Source: an uncultured Lachnospiraceae bacterium (GTDB taxonomy: Bacteria; Bacillota; Clostridia; Lachnospirales; Lachnospiraceae). Taken from it: a DNA stretch of 24,222 bases. Position numbers and translations under genes: made by a program. The stretch lies in assembly GCA_900548905.1 (NCBI GenBank), contig URMK01000077.1, forward strand, positions 1-24,222, read 5' to 3'. The notes beneath the pieces were generated by a model, which ran no database searches, was not told the origin of the DNA, and saw only the letters and a list, made by a program, of their open reading frames with translations. Shown here piece after piece: positions 1-7,637 of the stretch (positions are counted from its first letter, which is position 1; the number at the start of each line of letters is the position of its first letter).

Positions 1-72
1 GAGGGTCGTACAGACAGCGGCCGGAGGGCCATTTGGCACCTGCGAAGTTTGAGTTTGGTAACATAAATATAC

Positions 73-101
73 TTCCTATAAGGATTATAAGCTGCTAAAA
101 T
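73..101 (+). promoter_or_regulatory. Possible promoter of the AraC regulator
   Basis: A TAAAAT -10 element (96-101) is preceded by TGC, giving an extended -10. A weak -35 (TTCCTA, 73-78) lies 17 bp upstream. It points at the AraC-type gene starting at 164. The -35 is poor, so this is only a candidate. Nothing else recognisable is seen in bases 1-163. Confidence 0.35.
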
Positions 102-163
102 AGAAGATACATCCAAGAAAGTTGGCTGGAAATAACAGAAAATTGGTATATGGGGTAAATGGG

Positions 164-1048
164 ATGAAAAAGGAAGAAAAGTATCTGGAACGGGCCTCCT
201 TTACGTGGTCCGGGGATTCGGTCCGCTTATTTGCCACGCCAAGTATGACGGCAAGAAGTCTATATTTTTATATGCAGGAAGCCGGTTATTTCAAAACCGT
301 GTGGCCTTATTTTACGGAACGGGCCAATCTGAATTCTTTTCTGCTCATTTATACGCTGTCGGGAGAAGGGCATTTGCTGTATGAAGGGCAGGAGTACGGG
401 CTTACAGAAGGCTCCTGTCTGTTTATCCACTGCATGAAGCACCATGAATACCATACGGTAAAAGGGGAGGAGTGGGAATTCCTGTGGCTTCATTTTAACG
501 GGGGGAATGCACTTGGCTATTATGAGGAATTTGTCAAAAACGGATTTCGGATTCTGGATATCCGGCAGAAAGAACTGGTGGAAGGGCTGTTCCGGGAGAT
601 TATAGAAGGGAACAGGAAAAGAGAACTGACCACGGAGGTGCGCACAGGAGGCCTGATAGGCACGCTGCTGACGGAATTGATCGTCCAGAATACCACGGAG
701 AGCAGGCAGGCCATTCTCATCCCTGCCTGTGTCAGGGCGGCGGAAAAATATCTGGAACAGCATTTCCGGGAAAAGGTAATGCTTCAGGAGCTTGCGGACA
801 TGCTGCATATGGATAAGTTTTACCTGATTAAGGAATTCAGCCGTTATGTGGGAGTCTCTCCCCATGAATACCAGATAGGGCTGCGTCTGTCCTACGCCAA
901 GGAGCTTCTGAAATATTCGGACCTCTCCGTCACGGAGATCGCCTATGCCTGCGGTGTGAACCAGGCCTCCCATTTTATCAGCCTTTTTAAGGAAAGGGAG
1001 CATTTGACGCCGGCAAAATTCCGGAAAGAGTGGAGAATGCAGCTGTAA
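164..1048 (+). CDS. AraC family transcriptional regulator
   Basis: This is a 294-residue cytoplasmic one-component regulator. The N-terminal ~140 residues look like a cupin (AraC_binding) ligand domain, with an H-E-Y-H stretch around the first third. The C-terminal ~100 residues carry the two helix-turn-helix units of the AraC family: the first around LQELADMLHMDKFYLIKEF, the second around VTEIAYACGVNQASHFISLF, ending with the usual LTPAKFRKEW. The ATG at 164 is preferred over a TTG at 122, because GGGG lies 8 bp upstream and the extra 14 residues do not look like the family. The ligand is unknown; the architecture is typical of regulators of sugar utilisation in Lachnospiraceae. It converges on the chemotaxis receptor with only 7 bp between the stop codons. 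No target operon is evident in the window. Confidence 0.9.
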   Translation: MKKEEKYLERASFTWSGDSVRLFATPSMTARSLYFYMQEAGYFKTVWPYFTERANLNSFLLIYTLSGEGHLLYEGQEYGLTEGSCLFIHCMKHHEYHTVKGEEWEFLWLHFNGGNALGYYEEFVKNGFRILDIRQKELVEGLFREIIEGNRKRELTTEVRTGGLIGTLLTELIVQNTTESRQAILIPACVRAAEKYLEQHFREKVMLQELADMLHMDKFYLIKEFSRYVGVSPHEYQIGLRLSYAKELLKYSDLSVTEIAYACGVNQASHFISLFKEREHLTPAKFRKEWRMQL

Positions 1049-1055
1049 ATCCCGG

Positions 1056-2729
1056 CTACAGCAGCCGGAACTGCCCTGCAAGACCGTTCAGCATCATGGC
1101 CTGGGCGGACAGCTCTTCACTGGCGGCGGCGCTTTCCTGGGCGGTGGCGGAATTGTTCTGTATGACGGAAGAAATTTGTTCGATCCCTTTTTCGATCACG
1201 GCGAGATAGGCGGCCTGATCCCCGGAAGCTTTTGATATCTGTTCCATGTTGGAGGCGGCTTCCTGCACCCCATCCACTACGGTATAAAGGGAGCGGGCGG
1301 TTTCGTTGGCAATCCGGGTTCCGTTTTCCACGGAATGAAGGGACTCTTTTAACAGGGCAGAGGTATTATGAGAGGCATCGGAGCTTTTGTCGGCAAGCGA
1401 ACGTATCTCGGCGGCGATTATGGAGAAGCCTGTCCCCGCTTCCCCGGCACGTGCGGCTTCCACAGCGGCATTGAGCGCCAGGAGGTTGGTCTGGAAGGCG
1501 ATATCCTCTATGGTTTTGATAATGCCGTTTATTTCCCCGGCTTTCTGCTTGATATCGGTCATGGCCTCAAGCATTTCCTGCATCCGGCGGTTGCTGTCGG
1601 ATACTTCCTCGGTTATCTGCACGGCCTTTTGGCTTGCGTCCCGGGAATTAGCGGTGTTTTGTGCTACCTGTTCGGAGATCCCGGCAACCGTTGCCGCCAG
1701 CTCTTCAATGGAGGCGGCCTGTTCCGTAGCGCCCTGGGAGAGAGCCTGGGCGTTGTTGGATACCTGCTCACTGCCGTTTGCCACCTGTTCCGCGGAGCCG
1801 CTGATCTGTGTCAGGGTATCGTTCAGGTTGTCCCGGATTAAACGCATGGAAAGCAAAATGGGTTCGTAGTTCCCTTTGTAATGCTGCAGACATCCGGATG
1901 TGATATGGAAATTGCCCTGGGATAATTCGCTTAAGATCAGGCCGATATCGGCTATGATTTCATTCATATTCCGGCTCATGGTATTCATGGCGGCGGTCAT
2001 ATGCCCCAGTTCGTCCGCGCTTTCATAAGTAAGGGAAATATCCAGACGGCCTTCCGCCATATCGTTGGCTGCGGCTTCAATTTCCCGAACCGGCCGGGTG
2101 ATGGCATTCGTGATATAAATGCACATGACAATACTGACCGCGAAGGAGATAAGGCACATGGCGATCAGGAGCACGGTTGTTATCATATGGGCGTTTGTGG
2201 TGCTGTCCATCAGATCCGTTCCGTTATTGTTGGAAGCAGCCGTGATTTTTTCCAGAGCCTCATTCACCTTTTCGACAGCGGGAAGATAATAGTTCTCCAT
2301 ATAAATGCCCGCTTCCGCTTTTTCTCCTGCCTGAAGCAGCTCCAGGACATGCTCCCGGTGCGGCGTGAGTTCCCGCAGCGCAGAGGACATTTCCGTGAGC
2401 CATTCCTCTTCACCCAGAAAATTATCCTTAATGATGGGAAGCTGGCCGCTTACCATGGCATAGTTATCGTCCATGGCCGCCAGGGCTTCTTCCATAACGG
2501 AATCATTGCCGGAGGAAATCGCCCGGAAAATATTTTTTTGAAGGCCTTCCAGATTGGTGGAAGCGATGTTGACCGCTTTGGAAACACGGTAGGGATGCTC
2601 ATAAAACTTCATGAGCTCTGTTTTTACATGATTTAAGCTGATTAAACCGGACAGGATAGAAAGAAAGAACAGAGCTAAAACGATCCCGAAGGAAAGGATA
2701 AGCTTCTGGCGTATTTTTAAATTTTTCAT
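1056..2729 (-). CDS. Methyl-accepting chemotaxis protein
   Basis: This is a 557-residue transmembrane chemoreceptor. TM1 spans about residues 10-32 and TM2 about 183-207. The periplasmic-side region between them (33-180) is helical and resembles the four-helix-bundle (4HB_MCP) sensor type. A HAMP domain follows (about 207-260, starting at ITRPVREIEAA). The long cytoplasmic coiled coil contains the conserved signalling hairpin tip at about 408-446 (AFQTNLLALNAAVEAARAGE). This tip binds CheA and CheW. Glu/Gln-rich adaptation helices flank it. There is no C-terminal CheR pentapeptide tether. The start is supported by AGAGGAT upstream on the minus strand. No che or flagellar genes are nearby, so it is an orphan receptor whose ligand cannot be read from sequence. 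Confidence 0.95.
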   Translation of the reverse strand: MKNLKIRQKLILSFGIVLALFFLSILSGLISLNHVKTELMKFYEHPYRVSKAVNIASTNLEGLQKNIFRAISSGNDSVMEEALAAMDDNYAMVSGQLPIIKDNFLGEEEWLTEMSSALRELTPHREHVLELLQAGEKAEAGIYMENYYLPAVEKVNEALEKITAASNNNGTDLMDSTTNAHMITTVLLIAMCLISFAVSIVMCIYITNAITRPVREIEAAANDMAEGRLDISLTYESADELGHMTAAMNTMSRNMNEIIADIGLILSELSQGNFHITSGCLQHYKGNYEPILLSMRLIRDNLNDTLTQISGSAEQVANGSEQVSNNAQALSQGATEQAASIEELAATVAGISEQVAQNTANSRDASQKAVQITEEVSDSNRRMQEMLEAMTDIKQKAGEINGIIKTIEDIAFQTNLLALNAAVEAARAGEAGTGFSIIAAEIRSLADKSSDASHNTSALLKESLHSVENGTRIANETARSLYTVVDGVQEAASNMEQISKASGDQAAYLAVIEKGIEQISSVIQNNSATAQESAAASEELSAQAMMLNGLAGQFRLL

Positions 2730-2764
2730 TGGTATCCTCTCTGCGACTATAAAATATTATTTAA

Positions 2765-2792
2765 ATTATACAACTTTTATAAAAAAAGTAAA
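2765..2792 (-). promoter_or_regulatory. Promoter of the chemotaxis receptor gene
   Basis: On the minus strand a perfect TATAAT (plus-strand 2765-2770) lies 16 bp downstream of TTTACT (2787-2792). The surrounding sequence is AT-rich. It fits a housekeeping sigma promoter about 35-40 bases ahead of the receptor start codon. Confidence 0.6.
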
Positions 2793-3069
2793 CGGTTTTA
2801 TGATTGCCGGGGCAAACCTACCGGTGCGGATGTAATGTTTGGACTGCCGTGCCCGGCGGTGCCTCCAAGGCCGGCCACGGTACCGTCCGGTATCCGCCGG
2901 CATAGGGAACAGGTTACCTTCCGGTGCCTATGGCACATTCCGGTAAGCATGCCACTTTCAGGTGCGTTCTTGCGCTCCTCCTCTGCATGTCCTATAATTT
3001 GCTATAAGGGACGGCCGGTTCAGTACCTTGTGGCCGCAGGAAGAGACGGTAAGGCGGAATGCCGCCCGT
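2793..3069. other. Gene-free interval between the receptor and HxlR genes
   Basis: Apart from the receptor promoter at its left end, I find no supported gene in 2730-3069. The sequence is GC-rich and has several short palindromes: GGCCGGCC near 2870, GTGCC-TAT-GGCAC at 2924-2936, and GGCGG-AATG-CCGCC at 3053-3066. The last could be a weak end signal for the HxlR gene but is not followed by a T-run. Small ORFs here lack convincing ribosome binding sites and family features. Confidence 0.4.
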
Positions 3070-3411
3070 TTATGTTCTGATGCCGGCGGCAATTGTATTT
3101 TTATATTGTGTTCCCCAGTCCACCATGGAGTCCAGAATAGGCTTCAGGCTGAGGCCGGTTTCCGTAAGGGTATATTCCACCCTGGGAGGAACCTCCGGGT
3201 ACACCTTGCGTGTGAGCAGGCCGGCGGCCTCCATGGAACGCAGATGGCTGGTGAGTACCTTCTGGGTGATGCCGGTAACGGAACGCATCAGCTCATTAAA
3301 GCGTTTGGTGCCGGAGAGCAGGTCGCGTATGATAAGGACCTTCCATTTATCCCCGATCAGCTGTAATGTCATTTCTACAGGACATTCCGGTATCTTTTTC
3401 TCATTTTCCAT
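3070..3411 (-). CDS. HxlR family transcriptional regulator
   Basis: This is a 113-residue winged-helix DNA-binding protein. The family hallmark CPVEMTLQLIGDKW is at residues 10-23, followed by the HTH (FNELMRSVTGITQKVLTSHL) and a wing (LTRKVYPEVPPRVEYTLT). The conserved Cys10 lies where several HxlR members such as YodB and HypR have a thiol that senses electrophiles or oxidants. Redox sensing here is inferred, not shown. The start at 3411 is chosen over an upstream ATG at 3447, because AGGGAGG lies 7 bases before it. It is divergent from the sirtuin/macrodomain pair, which makes that pair a plausible target. Confidence 0.9.
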   Translation of the reverse strand: MENEKKIPECPVEMTLQLIGDKWKVLIIRDLLSGTKRFNELMRSVTGITQKVLTSHLRSMEAAGLLTRKVYPEVPPRVEYTLTETGLSLKPILDSMVDWGTQYKNTIAAGIRT

Positions 3412-3468
3412 GCGGGTGCCTCCCTGGTATCTGTACGGATGTATCATATATGTAAGCGGTACGGTTCT

Positions 3469-3497
3469 ATTATATAGTGTCGGAGGTCGAAAGGCAA
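3469..3497 (-). promoter_or_regulatory. Promoter of the HxlR gene
   Basis: On the minus strand TTGCCT (plus-strand 3492-3497) is followed after 17 bp by a perfect TATAAT (3469-3474). The predicted transcript would have a leader of about 50 nt before the start codon at 3411. The -10 sits within CTAT-TAT-ATAG (palindromic), which could help a regulator bind. Confidence 0.55.
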
Positions 3498-3535
3498 GCC
3501 CCGGGAAAACGGCGGCATGAGCCGGGAGGTGACAT

Positions 3536-4390
3536 ATGACAGGAAAAACAGTACAGGAACAAAACGAAACTGCGGTAAAAAAACTGCACCGGTGGCTGGG
3601 TCAGGCGGAGGCGGTCGTCATCGGTGCGGGAAGCGGGCTTTCCACAGCTGCAGGACTCACTTATTCTGGGCCGCGTTTCGCCTCCCTCTTCCCGGAATTC
3701 ATTGCAAAATACGGTATGACGGACATGTATTCCGCCGGTTTTTATCCGTTTGAACACCAGGAAGAAAAATGGGCTTACTGGAGCCGCCATATCTATTATA
3801 ACCGTTATGACCAGCCTGCCGGGGCGGTATATACACAGCTGCTGGCACTTGTAAAGAAGAAAAACTACTTTGTACTCACCACAAACGTAGATCACCAGTT
3901 CTGGCTGGCCGGATTTGAGGAGTCCCGTATTTTCGCCACACAGGGAGACTATGGCCTGTTCCAGTGCAAAAGGGCATGCCACAGCAGGCTGTATGACAAT
4001 GAATCGCAGGTCAGGGCGATGCTGGAAGGACAGAAAAACTGCCGCATTCCTTCGGAACTGGTTCCCAAATGTCCGGTTTGCGGCGGGAATATGGAGGTCA
4101 ATCTGCGGTGTGACCGTTTTTTCGTGGAAGACACGAAGTGGCATCAGGCGGCGGAACGGTATGAGGCATTTATCCGGCAGAACAGCGGGAAAAGGGTGTT
4201 GTACCTGGAACTTGGAGTGGGGATGAATACCCCGGGAATCATCAAGTATCCTTTCTGGCAGATGACCTGGCAGAACCCGGGGGCACGCTATGCCTGTATT
4301 AATCTGGGAGAAGCCATAGCCCCCGCTGAAATCGAAGAACGTTCCCTCTGTATCAACGGAAATATCGGGACGGTGATTTCATGCGGATAA
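3536..4390 (+). CDS. SirTM-type (class M) sirtuin, protein ADP-ribosyltransferase
   Basis: This is a 284-residue Sir2-fold, NAD-dependent enzyme. The NAD-binding GAGSGLSTAAGLTYSG motif is at 30-45, TTNVDH at 115-120, and a four-cysteine zinc site at C144, C148, C179 and C182 (CKRAC and CPVC). Deacetylase sirtuins have a catalytic His in an HG motif; here the site reads ATQGD, with Gln136. Asn117 plus a Gln in place of the His is the pattern described for class M sirtuins (SirTM), which ADP-ribosylate proteins rather than deacylate them. The start is supported by GGGAGGT 5 bp upstream. The next gene, 24 bp downstream, is a macrodomain hydrolase that would remove the modification. SirTM substrates in staphylococci and streptococci are lipoyl-carrier GcvH-L proteins; none is encoded here. 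Confidence 0.88.
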   Translation: MTGKTVQEQNETAVKKLHRWLGQAEAVVIGAGSGLSTAAGLTYSGPRFASLFPEFIAKYGMTDMYSAGFYPFEHQEEKWAYWSRHIYYNRYDQPAGAVYTQLLALVKKKNYFVLTTNVDHQFWLAGFEESRIFATQGDYGLFQCKRACHSRLYDNESQVRAMLEGQKNCRIPSELVPKCPVCGGNMEVNLRCDRFFVEDTKWHQAAERYEAFIRQNSGKRVLYLELGVGMNTPGIIKYPFWQMTWQNPGARYACINLGEAIAPAEIEERSLCINGNIGTVISCG

Positions 4391-4414
4391 CCTGCCGGGA
4401 AAGGAGGAGACAGG

Positions 4415-5218
4415 ATGAATCAAAGAGAAAGGCGCATTTACCTGATACATGCGCTGACGGAAGAACTGCCGGAATATAAGAGAATAAGAATACCGGATGA
4501 GGACAGCGGCCAGCAAAGGCTTTTGCGGACGCTGTTTAATGTCCGTCCCCCGTATCCTGCTTCCCCGGAATTCCTGGAAGTACAGGACGCATATCTGTCA
4601 GAACGGGTAAGGGAACGGGGGATTACGGATGCCCGAAGCCTTAAAGCATCAACGAGGAATGACAGGGTTTTCCTTTGGCAGGGAGATATCACCACACTGA
4701 AATGTGATGCTGTTGTAAATGCGGCTAACAGCGCCCTGTTGGGGTGTTTTCAACCATGTCATTCCTGCATTGACAACATCATCCATTCGTTTTCAGGCGT
4801 CCAGCTCCGGATAAAATGCAATGAAATAATGCTGGAGCAGGGTCACAGGGAAACAACAGGAACGGCTAAAATTACACCGGGATATAATCTGCCCTGCAAA
4901 TATGTAATTCATACGGTTGGGCCAATCATATCCGGAAAGCTCCAAAACAAAGACTGTGCGTTATTGGCAAGCTGCTATCGTTCCTGTTTGGAATTAGCTG
5001 CTGCAAAAGGGATTCAATCCCTTGCTTTTTGCTGTATATCAACGGGAGTGTTCCATTTCCCACAGAAGAAGGCGGCGGAAATTGCCATAGAAACAGTTGT
5101 GAAATTTTTGGACAAAAACCAGTCCCTGCGGCAGGTGATCTTCGATGTTTATACGGATGAAGATCTGATGATTTACAGCCGGTTATTGGAAAACAGGAGA
5201 CTGCCTTATTTAAATTGA
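4415..5218 (+). CDS. Zinc-macrodomain protein-ADP-ribose hydrolase
   Basis: This is a 267-residue cytoplasmic protein. About 85 N-terminal helical residues precede a macrodomain starting near LWQGDIT (88-93). ADP-ribose-binding features are VNAANS (101-106) and the STGVFHFP loop (209-216). Between them, GCFQPCHSCIDN (110-121) matches the Cys/His/Cys zinc site of the Zn-macro subclass paired with SirTM sirtuins; C111, H116 and C118 are the likely ligands. The expected reaction is removal of ADP-ribose placed by the sirtuin. The start has AAGGAGGAG a few bases upstream, and the gene is surely co-transcribed with the sirtuin gene. The pair lacks the GcvH-L and lipoate ligase genes of the staphylococcal/streptococcal operon. 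Confidence 0.9.
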   Translation: MNQRERRIYLIHALTEELPEYKRIRIPDEDSGQQRLLRTLFNVRPPYPASPEFLEVQDAYLSERVRERGITDARSLKASTRNDRVFLWQGDITTLKCDAVVNAANSALLGCFQPCHSCIDNIIHSFSGVQLRIKCNEIMLEQGHRETTGTAKITPGYNLPCKYVIHTVGPIISGKLQNKDCALLASCYRSCLELAAAKGIQSLAFCCISTGVFHFPQKKAAEIAIETVVKFLDKNQSLRQVIFDVYTDEDLMIYSRLLENRRLPYLN

Positions 5219-5283
5219 AAGAACTCTTTTATCGTGACTTGCCCTGTATTATAGTTAATATTCTTTAGTACCACTCGGAAATA

Positions 5284-6972
5284 TCAGGATCTGTTAAATT
5301 GATACAGCTGTTTACGGTACTGGCCCATCAGCTGCGGCAGATCCTCCCATTTTTCCAATTCACTGTTTTCGGTGAGCTTATCCTCCACCAGATAGGATTG
5401 GATTATCAGATTATAATAAAGCTGGGGGTCTTTGGGATCCGGCCCGTTCGTTTTTGCCAGAAGTGCCGTGATGGTTTTATATTTTTTCCAGAGATGCCCG
5501 GTGGCTTTTGCGCGGCGGTAGGGAAGGAGCAGACAGTTTATGACCCATGCCGCGGCGGCGCCTGCCAGGATGTAGCCGATACGGATAAGAAAGATACCGG
5601 CTACATCGGTAAACTGGAAGGCACTCATGAAAACGGCTCCTCCAAGGGCGCCCACCGTGGAGCAGGCGAAGGTTTCCGTATAATCCGTAAAATAAAAAGA
5701 GAGGTAACCGGAGAGCATCATGACGGCTGTTCGGCCTGCGGAGGAAGGAATCAGAGAATATAGGAGGACGGAAGCCAGGCCGCCTACGAGGGTGGCGCAG
5801 ATACGCTTTTTCATTTTTCCGGGAACGTCGTCCGCATAGGGAAGGGACAGGGACGCCAATGTGAATAAAAGCCATTTCCCATGAGGAAGAGCCATCTGCT
5901 GTACAAGCAGGGTGGCGCATGCCAGAAGCAGGGCGGTCCGCAGGGCATAGATAACCCGTACGGGGCTGACGTCAAGCGCCGTCATCAGCTGGTATTTGAG
6001 GGACAGGAGCGTACTGCGGTAACGCCCTTTTTTCTGGGGATCCGTCATATGGAGAAGACGGTTGTAAATATCCGCCAGGCAGGTAAAAAGGGCTTGTGTC
6101 CTTTTTCCTTCTTCCTCCGAAAAAACGGGACGGACGGGCGCTTCCAGCACCTGCGTTTCCTGGCGGAGGAAGGCCTGGTATTGTTCCAGCTGGGACAGGA
6201 GGACGGTAAGATACGCCTTTTCCTCCCCGGACAGATTTCCCGGAAGCGCATGAAGGAGGCCGAGCAGGTGTGCCAGCCCGCGTCCTGCTTCCAGCATGGA
6301 AAAGCCGGCATCAGAGATACAGAGTACTTTTTTCCTCCGGTCATAGACCGTTCTGCTCAGAAGGTACAGCTTGCTGCGTATGCCCGGGAGCCGGGACGGC
6401 TCACGCTGTTCCTTCAGCAGGGATGCGATGGCATGCCTGGTTTCATCTATCATTTCACATAACACGTCTCTGGCGGTTTCGGCCACCCGGTTTCTTCCCA
6501 TAAACCATTGATACAGAAGGATGGACGCCGCTCCGAACAGCATACCCCATATCCTTCTGGGAAGCTGCTCCCCATTTACCGGAGTGATGAAAATCAGAAA
6601 TTGATAGGATAAGATATAAGGAAAATACATATGGCTGGAATATTCATAAGTAAATGCATACAAGATCAGCAGGAGTGTGATAAAATGAATGACAAATGAT
6701 AAAGGCGCCGGCAGAGTGGTAACCCAGAAGGCCGCCAGTGCCATCCATACCAGGACAAGGGACTGTACGCACAGATGCCTCAGCGGAGTGGCCGTCAGGT
6801 CACGTACCATGGATGCGGACATCATTATGGTAAAAATAACTCCCACAATTGCATTTTCCGGGCCGAAAATAAAGCTGAAAAAGTTAACATATGTAATAAT
6901 GAAGAGAAAGTTAAGCGTATTGGAAACAAAACCGGCCTTTACCTTCTCCGGGATTTTTAGTTTGCTGCGCAT
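5284..6972 (-). CDS. FUSC / aromatic acid exporter family membrane protein
   Basis: This 562-residue protein has the duplicated layout of the FUSC/ArAE family. A first membrane block covers about 15-165. A soluble helical cytoplasmic region follows at about 170-345 and contains many basic and acidic residues. A second membrane block covers about 350-490 (ALRTALLLACATLLVQQM onward), and the tail is cytoplasmic. Family members such as AaeB, YhcP-like and Bacillus YqjA-like proteins are linked to efflux of aromatic acids or fusaric acid; the substrate here is unknown. AAAGGCGG precedes the start. It is divergently arranged with a MarR regulator, the usual context for efflux pumps induced by small aromatic compounds. 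There is no clear terminator in the 65-bp gap to the convergent macrodomain gene. Confidence 0.85.
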   Translation of the reverse strand: MRSKLKIPEKVKAGFVSNTLNFLFIITYVNFFSFIFGPENAIVGVIFTIMMSASMVRDLTATPLRHLCVQSLVLVWMALAAFWVTTLPAPLSFVIHFITLLLILYAFTYEYSSHMYFPYILSYQFLIFITPVNGEQLPRRIWGMLFGAASILLYQWFMGRNRVAETARDVLCEMIDETRHAIASLLKEQREPSRLPGIRSKLYLLSRTVYDRRKKVLCISDAGFSMLEAGRGLAHLLGLLHALPGNLSGEEKAYLTVLLSQLEQYQAFLRQETQVLEAPVRPVFSEEEGKRTQALFTCLADIYNRLLHMTDPQKKGRYRSTLLSLKYQLMTALDVSPVRVIYALRTALLLACATLLVQQMALPHGKWLLFTLASLSLPYADDVPGKMKKRICATLVGGLASVLLYSLIPSSAGRTAVMMLSGYLSFYFTDYTETFACSTVGALGGAVFMSAFQFTDVAGIFLIRIGYILAGAAAAWVINCLLLPYRRAKATGHLWKKYKTITALLAKTNGPDPKDPQLYYNLIIQSYLVEDKLTENSELEKWEDLPQLMGQYRKQLYQFNRS

Positions 6973-7006
6973 AGATTACCGCCTTTCTTATGGAAACAGA
7001 TGAGGA

Positions 7007-7034
7007 TTGACAGAAATAAAGATTCCTGTATAAT
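7007..7034 (+). promoter_or_regulatory. Consensus promoter of the MarR gene
   Basis: TTGACA (7007-7012) and TATAAT (7029-7034) are both perfect consensus hexamers with a 16-bp spacer. Transcription would start near 7041 and run into the MarR gene. Confidence 0.8.
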
Positions 7035-7045
7035 CGGAAGAAACG

Positions 7046-7061
7046 ATCATAACTTGATGAT
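7046..7061. promoter_or_regulatory. Palindrome 1, candidate MarR operator
   Basis: ATCAT-AACTTG-ATGAT is a perfect inverted repeat lying just after the predicted start point of the MarR transcript. It is 27 bp from the -10 of the opposing promoter. The size fits a MarR-type dimer site; the assignment is inferred from position. Confidence 0.45.
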
Positions 7062-7087
7062 AGTCATATTTTGTGTACTAATTTAAC

Positions 7088-7116
7088 AGAATACCACTTC
7101 AGGTATTTTTTGTCAA
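7088..7116 (-). promoter_or_regulatory. Promoter of the FUSC exporter gene
   Basis: On the minus strand TTGACA (plus-strand 7111-7116) is followed after 17 bp by TATTCT (7088-7093). This directs transcription towards the exporter gene. It faces the MarR promoter, so the first ~40 nt of both transcripts would overlap. Confidence 0.6.
7090..7107. promoter_or_regulatory. Palindrome 2, candidate MarR operator in the exporter promoter
   Basis: AATACC-ACTTCA-GGTATT is a perfect inverted repeat with 6-bp arms. It fills the spacer between -35 and -10 of the exporter promoter and overlaps the -10, so a protein bound here would exclude RNA polymerase. MarR binding is an inference from the neighbouring gene. 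Confidence 0.55.
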
Positions 7117-7130
7117 CGGAGAACAACGAA

Positions 7131-7577
7131 ATGAAATCGGAAAAGAGTGCGGAAGTTTTTGTCCGCAGGCTTCTGCAGGTAATGCCTGACTGGCATTCCA
7201 GGCTGGTGAGGCCCTTTAAGGAAAAACTGAACACAGAGATGAGCCTGGAAACCTATTATTGCCTGCAGACTCTCAGAATGAAGGGGATGGCGACCATGAC
7301 GGAGCTGGCCCATGAGCTGAAGGTCCCCAAGCAGCAGGTGACCAGGCTTGTTGACAAGCTGTGCGAATGCGGGTTTGTGGAGCGGATCCAGCATGAGGAG
7401 GATCGCCGGGCCATATGCATCCGGCTGACAAACGCGGCGGCGGCTTATCTGGATACGTATTACACCAAAAACAGGGCTTTTATCCGGGATCTGGAAGAGC
7501 AGCTGACGGAGGAAGAAATCGGTGAACTGAATAAGGCTGTGGGGATTTTGGGGGAAATCCTGCCCAAATTAAAATAA
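7131..7577 (+). CDS. MarR family transcriptional regulator
   Basis: This is a 148-residue winged-helix protein. The HTH is around MTELAHELKVPKQQVTRLVD, the wing carries the conserved D-R-R (EEDRRAICIRLT), and helices at both ends form the dimer interface (ending in LTEEEIGELNKAVGILGEIL). The ATG at 7131 is chosen over a TTG at 7071, because GGAGA lies 8 bp upstream and the intervening residues are not family-like. It likely represses the divergent FUSC exporter gene and itself through the two palindromes between the promoters. Confidence 0.92.
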   Translation: MKSEKSAEVFVRRLLQVMPDWHSRLVRPFKEKLNTEMSLETYYCLQTLRMKGMATMTELAHELKVPKQQVTRLVDKLCECGFVERIQHEEDRRAICIRLTNAAAAYLDTYYTKNRAFIRDLEEQLTEEEIGELNKAVGILGEILPKLK

Positions 7578-7581
7578 GAAG

Positions 7582-7619
7582 CCCTGCTGAGAGCGTAGGG
7601 GATACGGCCCTCAGCAGGG
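7582..7619 (-). terminator. Terminator of the acylase gene (minus strand)
   Basis: CCCTGCTGAG (7582-7591) and CTCAGCAGGG (7610-7619) form a perfect 10-bp stem. On the minus strand it is followed by CTTCTTATTTT, as expected for an intrinsic terminator after the acylase gene. On the plus strand there is no T-run, but the hairpin may still help end the MarR transcript. Confidence 0.75.
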
Positions 7620-7637
7620 ATGTGCCGACGGGATGTT

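Noticed and set aside
3053..3066. GGCGG-AATG-CCGCC hairpin after the HxlR gene
   Set aside because: The stem is only 5 bp and no T-run follows on the minus strand, so it is not a convincing terminator.
2835..3080. Small plus-strand ORF in the gene-free interval before HxlR
   Set aside because: Pro/Arg/Cys-rich composition, no ribosome binding site and no recognisable motif; probably chance.
4690..5218. Lower GC in the second part of the macrodomain gene as a sign of transfer
   Set aside because: The shift is mild by eye, the reading frame and motifs are continuous, and I could not compute a composition profile.
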